Source: Setoptus koraiensis
Taxonomy: Eukaryota > Arthropoda
NCBI GenBank assembly: GCA_048013815.1
Contig: CM106585.1
Coordinates: forward strand, 13,144,001-13,208,000
Length of the DNA: 64,000 nt
Direction: 5' to 3'
In this document: positions 59,426 through 64,000 of the stretch, one piece after another
Position numbering within the stretch: position 1 is the first letter of the stretch
Layout of the letters: every line of letters starts with the position of its first letter
The notes under the pieces: generated by a model
Database searches by the model: none
The model's input: only the letters and a program-made list of their open reading frames with translations
What the model was told of the DNA's origin: nothing
Program-made: the position numbers and the translations under genes

Positions 59426-59936
59426 TGCGATTTGCCGCTACTTTGGTTGCTTGTTATGCGCTTATGGCGCAATCGGTTCGACGGTTAGACCCCGGCCCGC
59501 TGCCGGGGACGCTAATTGATTTTAGCTGGTTAGCTGGCCGGCGCGCGGGCGCTGCCCGATTTTGCAAAATTCACTGGGTGAACGCGCCAGCGGGTGCGGC
59601 TGCATTCGGCTTATAGGGCGCGATTATATAACCAGGCGCCGCGCCGACTTGTTTGTTGGCTGTCGTCGGGCCGGTGGCAAAAGTCGCAAATGTCGCTAGG
59701 CGCCGCCGGTGCACCAACAGCCAAGCGGGCGAGCGGGCGGCGCCTAGCGACTTTGGCGACCGGCCCGCCATTGGCGGGCCACCAGTCAGTAATCTAATCC
59801 ATGTCACAGATGTCACACATTGCTCTATTTTGCTGTTAACTTTTGTTGTTGAGCGCTCGCGAACCGGCGCCTAGCTGCGTTCGCGCTGCCGCCTGAGCGT
59901 TGCGTCACAACATTCAAAGGGTGCATTAGTCGTCTG

Positions 59937-60042
59937 TGTCTCCGTTGGTGTCGTTGTTGGCGTCGGTGTCGTCGGTGTCGGCGTTGTCGGCGTTGTCGGC
60001 GTTGTTGTTGTCGTTGTTGTCGCTTTTGCTGTCGCCGTTGTT
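59937..60042. repeat. GTC/GTT/GGC triplet array
   Basis: Includes three GTCGGCGTT units. Confidence 0.9.
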
Positions 60043-60330
60043 GCCGTTGAGTGGCGCTCTGCAATGTCACACCGGCGATAGGCGCGCCGTCTTCTCATTA
60101 TTTCTCCACATAATAAATAGATGTTTGCCATGTTTAAACTCGGCATTGTGGGCGCCCATCCAGATACTGACCGTGATTAGCCGTTATCGCGGCGGCGGCG
60201 CTAGCGTCGCGTCAGCGAAATTACGTTGAATTGGAGCGACGTCGGGCGCCGCCGCCGCCGACGGGCTTGCGATGATGCGTGCGTCATCGCAGCCAGCCCG
60301 TCCGCTGTGCCGCGCCATCGGCGCGGAGTT

Positions 60331-60486
60331 GCGACTAGCGACCGCGACTAGCGACCGCGACTAGCGACCGCGACTAGCGACTGCAACGAGCGACCGCGAC
60401 TAGCGACTGCAACGAGCGACCGCGACTAGCGACTGCAACGAGCGACTAGCGACGGCCGACTAGCGACGACCGACTAGCGACGGCCG
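60331..60486. repeat. 13-bp then 14-bp minisatellite, about 12 copies
   Basis: GCGACTAGCGACC units alternate with GCAACGAGCGACC, giving a 26-bp higher-order period. Three AGCGACGGCCGACT-type units follow. Confidence 0.94.
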
Positions 60487-60768
60487 AGAGGTGTCGCCCG
60501 GTCTCGCAGCGTTGTCAACAACAGCTCAGCAGCGACTCAAAAGAGGTCTCGCCAGTAATGGCATTACCTCTCGCTTATCTGCCCCGCTATCTCGCCGCCG
60601 AGCCGTCTGCCGTCGCTGTTGGCGCTGTTGTTGTTGTCGTTGCTGCTGTTGTTGTTGTCGCTGTCGCCGTCGAGCAGTGATTGCTCGGCGTCGCGGCTCG
60701 CAGTGTTCAGTGCACACTTTAATATACTTTCTCCGGCATACTTGTCGCGCTTTATACACTTGTTATGC

Positions 60769-60845
60769 GCTGTTGTTGTTGCTTGTTCATTTCGTGCTGT
60801 TGTTGTTGCTTGTTCATTCTGAGCTGTTGTTGTTGTTGTTGTTGC
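60769..60845. repeat. GCTGTTGTTGTTGCTTGTTCATT array
   Basis: Two to three units of about 30 bp built on GTT triplets. A separate triplet tract lies at 60620-60665. Confidence 0.85.
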
Positions 60846-61097
60846 TCGCTCATTTTGGCTTGTTTTGCGCTGTTGCGCCGCTGCGTCGCTAATCAAGTTT
60901 GTATCGTTGCTCTCGGCGAGCTCTCATCGAGCCAGATAAAAACTTGACTGCCGCCGCCGCCGCCGCCATCACTTGGCAAGCTGCAAAGTGGGGTACGCGC
61001 GTCGCTGGTTTTGCGGCACAGCGACAACATGGGACAAGAGCAATTAATTTCTACCGTTTCCATTTTATTTTCAGCCATGACGACACGCCGACTCACC

Positions 61098-61106
61098 GCA
61101 CTTGCC

Positions 61107-61147
<41 letters not shown>

Positions 61148-61206
61148 TGTTGTTGCTGTTGTTGCTGTTGTTGCTGTTGTTGCCGTTGCTGTTGCTGTTG
61201 CGCTCG
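61098..61206. repeat. 9-bp array GCCGTTGTT / GCTGTTGTT
   Basis: About ten units, the first GCC, the later ones GCT. Confidence 0.94.
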
Positions 61207-61246
61207 TCGCTAGTCGCTCGTCGCGGCTCTCAACAGCTGATCACGC

Positions 61247-61289
61247 AACAACAAACAACAACAAACAACAACAACGACAACAACAATAA
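61247..61289. repeat. CAA array
   Basis: CAACAACAAA units, on the opposite strand sense to the GTT array just before it. Confidence 0.88.
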
Positions 61290-61646
61290 CAGTTGCATGC
61301 ATTTTAATCACTTGTAGCGACTGCACTGACGCTGTCGCCCTAGCGCCACAGCCAAGGGCCAAACGCGGCCCAGCCGAAGGGCGCTGCTGGCAGCAGCCTG
61401 GCCAAGTCGCGACTCGCCAAAGTCGCTAGGTGCCCGGCGCAGTGTCTATAAGACGGCGCTGGCAACTTCAGTTGGCTCCAACTGCGACTCCAGCTCAAAC
61501 CGAAGCCAACCGCCAGCTAAAAGCCCATAACAAGACGCACAAAGCGAGCATCACGACAGCAGCATCTATGCAAATGATGCATGTTATATAATACCGTGTA
61601 ATAATATTATACGCAGAACACGACAATATTTGGCCTGCTCTCAGCG

Positions 61647-61741
61647 GTGCGCGCCTCGACAGTCTCGGCAGTGCGCGTCCCGACAGTCTCGGCAGTGCGC
61701 GTCCCGACAGTCTCGGCAGTGCGCGTCCCGACAGTGTGCGG
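61647..61741. repeat. 24-bp minisatellite, 3.9 copies
   Basis: Units start GTGCGCGTCCCGACAGTC at 61647, 61671, 61695 and 61719. Confidence 0.95.
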
Positions 61742-61891
61742 CGCGGCGGCGCGGCCTGGCAAATCGGCCCGGCGAGGCCGCCGCCCAGTCGAGTTGGCAG
61801 CTCGGATGCTGCCAATGTCGCCATGGCAACCCGGCTCGCCAGCCGCAGACAGCGCCGCGGCGCTGCGTGGCGCTGCGATCCGACGCCGATA

Positions 61892-61935
61892 CGACGCCAA
61901 AACGACGGCGATCCGACGCCAAAACGACGGCGATC
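61892..61935. repeat. 22-bp tandem duplication
   Basis: Two units of CGACGCCAAAACGACGGCG plus three bases. Confidence 0.9.
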
Positions 61936-62548
61936 CGACGGCGATGCCACTGCAGTGTCTGCTAGCCACGACGGGCGCAACGTATATCGGGCACATTATG
62001 TAATTAAAATCAATAGTCAATTAGATGAAATCTCATTAAGTTGCGACGGCGCTGACGACACCGGGCCAGATATTGATATACGGATATTTGTGGCTTATAA
62101 TACATGGAGTGGCGCGCAGTTTGCCGCAGCCCGGCCGCAAAAACTGGCTCGGCAAGCCGACTGAAACAGTAGGCAGCGGCAGCATAAATATAAGCATAAA
62201 TATAAGGATATAAGCACAGATACGAGTTGTGAGCGGAGGATAAGTGCAAATGCGCGGATAAGCGCAAATGCGAGCCTCTGACTGAGAGCCTCCGAGAATA
62301 AATATAAGCATAAATATAAGCGGCCCAGCCTGCCTATTTAAATGGCTGCAGCGGCGTGTATAAATAGCCTGGGCGCTGTATTAGCATTGGTGCTGTTGCG
62401 TATTAACATTATTATTATCATAATAATAATCATCATCATGATAACGATGTATGTAATGTGTCTCTTGTGTGACACTGTCAATGGGTGCCATTATTTTATT
62501 GCCCGGCCGCTGTCGCTGTCGCTGTTGTTGGCATTATCGTGCCATGTA

Positions 62549-62583
62549 TTATTATCATTATTATTATTATTATTATTATTGTT
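62549..62583. repeat. (ATT)n microsatellite
   Basis: ATT run. A related ATT/ATA/ATC run lies at 62405-62445. Confidence 0.92.
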
Positions 62584-62924
62584 GTGTACCGATAATCGTA
62601 ATAATCTCGTCATATATATGCCATTAGTTAATTACGACAGCGACACTCGGGCTGCCAGCGCTGCCATTCAGGCGCTCATTCATAATATGAATATCACTCG
62701 AATCATATGCGCTTAGGTGGCGCTGTGAGCTTGCCAATTTATACATTGTTTATATGTTGTGTGTCGTATGGCCAATTGGCCATTGTCAAATGGACAATTG
62801 TTGTTGTCCATTGCGGCCTGTAAGCCAACAACGACACCAGACGACAACAACACCAGACAACAACCGACCGCCGCAGTCTGACAGTCACAGTGCCACTGCG
62901 AGCTGCGCAATTTGCACCCGACAC

Positions 62925-62954
62925 TCACAAACTGTGCAATCGCACAGTTTGTGA
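62925..62954. repeat. 13-bp perfect inverted repeat, 4-base loop
   Basis: TCACAAACTGTGC, AATC, GCACAGTTTGTGA. The same 13-mer occurs again at about 63157-63169. Confidence 0.92.
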
Positions 62955-63767
62955 CACACACAAAAGTTTGCTCGCACTGTCGCAAATTGTTACATAGACA
63001 ATTTGCGCACTGTCCCTCTTTTTATGCACGAAATTGGGCCCCACTGCGACCCCAGTTCGCACTTTGGGCATGCATAAGTTGTGCGCGGCATGCGAGTCGG
63101 GCGTCGCGCTGGCCGGTGGCGGTTGCTGCGCTAATTTTTTAATCTGTCTACTTTGTCACAAACTGTGCGAAATGTGTTTCGTAATGAAAGTGCGCCAGCG
63201 TCGATATCGACTCGGCAGTCGACGAAGCCGAGACGTCGATTAAAAGCGCCACGATCTTGCGAGAGCTGGCGGGACAGTTGGTTGTTAAGGCAGCGTTCGC
63301 AGGCAGAAGCGAGGGGCCCGCGCGAATCATCATCCATCATGTTGCTCTCATAGCGCACACAAGCAAACAAACACGGTCTCGCCGACAGAGTGCGCCCAAG
63401 TTACGTATTTGCGCGTAAACTGTGCTGCCTACACACTGTGCAGTGAGCGCGCTGCAGCCACTGGAGGCCGGATAAAAAGGCGAATGAAAAGTTATGTAAT
63501 CGGTGTGTTTGCCAGCTATCACCGCCATCTACAAATAAAACACAAGAGCTCTCGACAAACTGTTTGGCACACAGTGTGTCTTATGGAGTGTCGAGTCGAG
63601 TGAGCGCGACGATCGGGCGCGCACAAACAAACAAACTCGAGCGTTTATTGCTCGCCAGCTAACTAACCGACCGGCCTCGCTGGCTGACGATTGCGCGGCC
63701 GTTGTGCTACGATCGCGGATCGTCGCACAATGGCCGAGCTCGCCCCCGTCGGCCGAGGCTCGGGGGC

Positions 63768-63808
63768 TCTCGTTGCTCTCGTTGCTCTCGTTGCGCTCGT
63801 TGCGCTCG
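63768..63808. repeat. 9-bp array TCTCGTTGC, about 4-5 copies
   Basis: Later units read GCTCGTTGC. Confidence 0.9.
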
Positions 63809-63853
63809 GGCCTTCGCGCTGCGCCCTCCGCGCCCCTGCCCGAGCGCAACGAG

Positions 63854-63923
63854 AGCGCAAAACAGCGCAAAACAGCGCAAAACAGCGCAAAACGGAGCAA
63901 AACGGAGCAAAACGGAGCAAAAC
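63854..63923. repeat. 10-bp array AGCGCAAAAC then GGAGCAAAAC, 7 copies
   Basis: Four units of the first type are followed by three of the second. Confidence 0.95.
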
Positions 63924-64000
63924 AAGGGGCCCCGCGACGAACAAATGGATGGCATGTCAGTTCGGGGCCCAGGTATGTTGCTGGCGACGAGACGGCATGT

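Larger units (their letters stand above)
46413..64000. other. GC-rich gene-poor stretch with dense minisatellites
   Basis: About 17.5 kb with no supported gene. Many frames are open by base composition alone. It holds the arrays and hairpins listed separately and ten GGGGCCCC palindromes. Confidence 0.4.

Noticed and set aside
59461-59510. GGCGCAATCGGTTCGACGGTTAGACC, tRNA-like words
   Set aside because: A-box and B-box-like words overlap in the wrong order and no stems form.
1-64000. Retrovirus-like or Polinton-like remnants
   Set aside because: No polymerase, protease, integrase or capsid signatures and no paired long terminal repeats were seen.

Overview
This is animal nuclear DNA, most likely from an arthropod (possibly a mite or another chelicerate; this is inference). 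The base composition is GC-rich, about 55-58% by eye and not computed. The one gene I can support is an octopamine receptor of the arthropod beta type, on the minus strand at 33122-38803. Everything else is gene-poor DNA packed with microsatellites and minisatellites, with few recognisable transposons.

Layout. 1-2700: GC-rich non-coding DNA. 2700-4130: an AT-richer island with a 38-bp perfect palindrome and a 30-bp minisatellite. 4130-20930: GC-rich DNA with many short tandem arrays and triplet (CAA/GTT) tracts. 20930-22260: a second AT-richer, repeat-free island. 22260-32440: GC-rich, repeat-studded DNA. 32440-33121: likely 3' untranslated region of the receptor. 33122-38803: the receptor, in one uninterrupted reading frame. 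38855-40380: AT-rich 5' flank with a (GT)16 run and a cluster of TAAT cores. 40380-45580: more triplet arrays. 45583-46404: a diverged and an intact copy of a small non-autonomous hAT-type transposon built of G-rich inverted arms. 46413-64000: GC-rich DNA with the densest minisatellites, including a 20-bp array at 54281-54470.

The receptor is the main biological object. All seven membrane segments lie in one exon. The same frame stays open for 1293 codons before the first of them. A hydrophobic segment about 220 residues before TM1 is followed by several N-glycosylation sequons. This suggests either a shorter receptor of about 890 residues with a signal sequence, or a long form with an extra membrane segment and a Q/N/T-rich cytosolic domain of more than 1000 residues. 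In known relatives the receptor binds octopamine, couples to Gs and raises cAMP.

Two other signals stand out. One is an excess of the palindrome GGGGCCCC, about 27 copies against about 3 expected, often followed by ATTG. The other is the hAT-type element with a perfect 17-bp terminal inverted repeat and an 8-bp target duplication. No retrovirus-like, Polinton-like, CRISPR, tRNA or rRNA feature was found. All coordinates and counts come from reading by eye.
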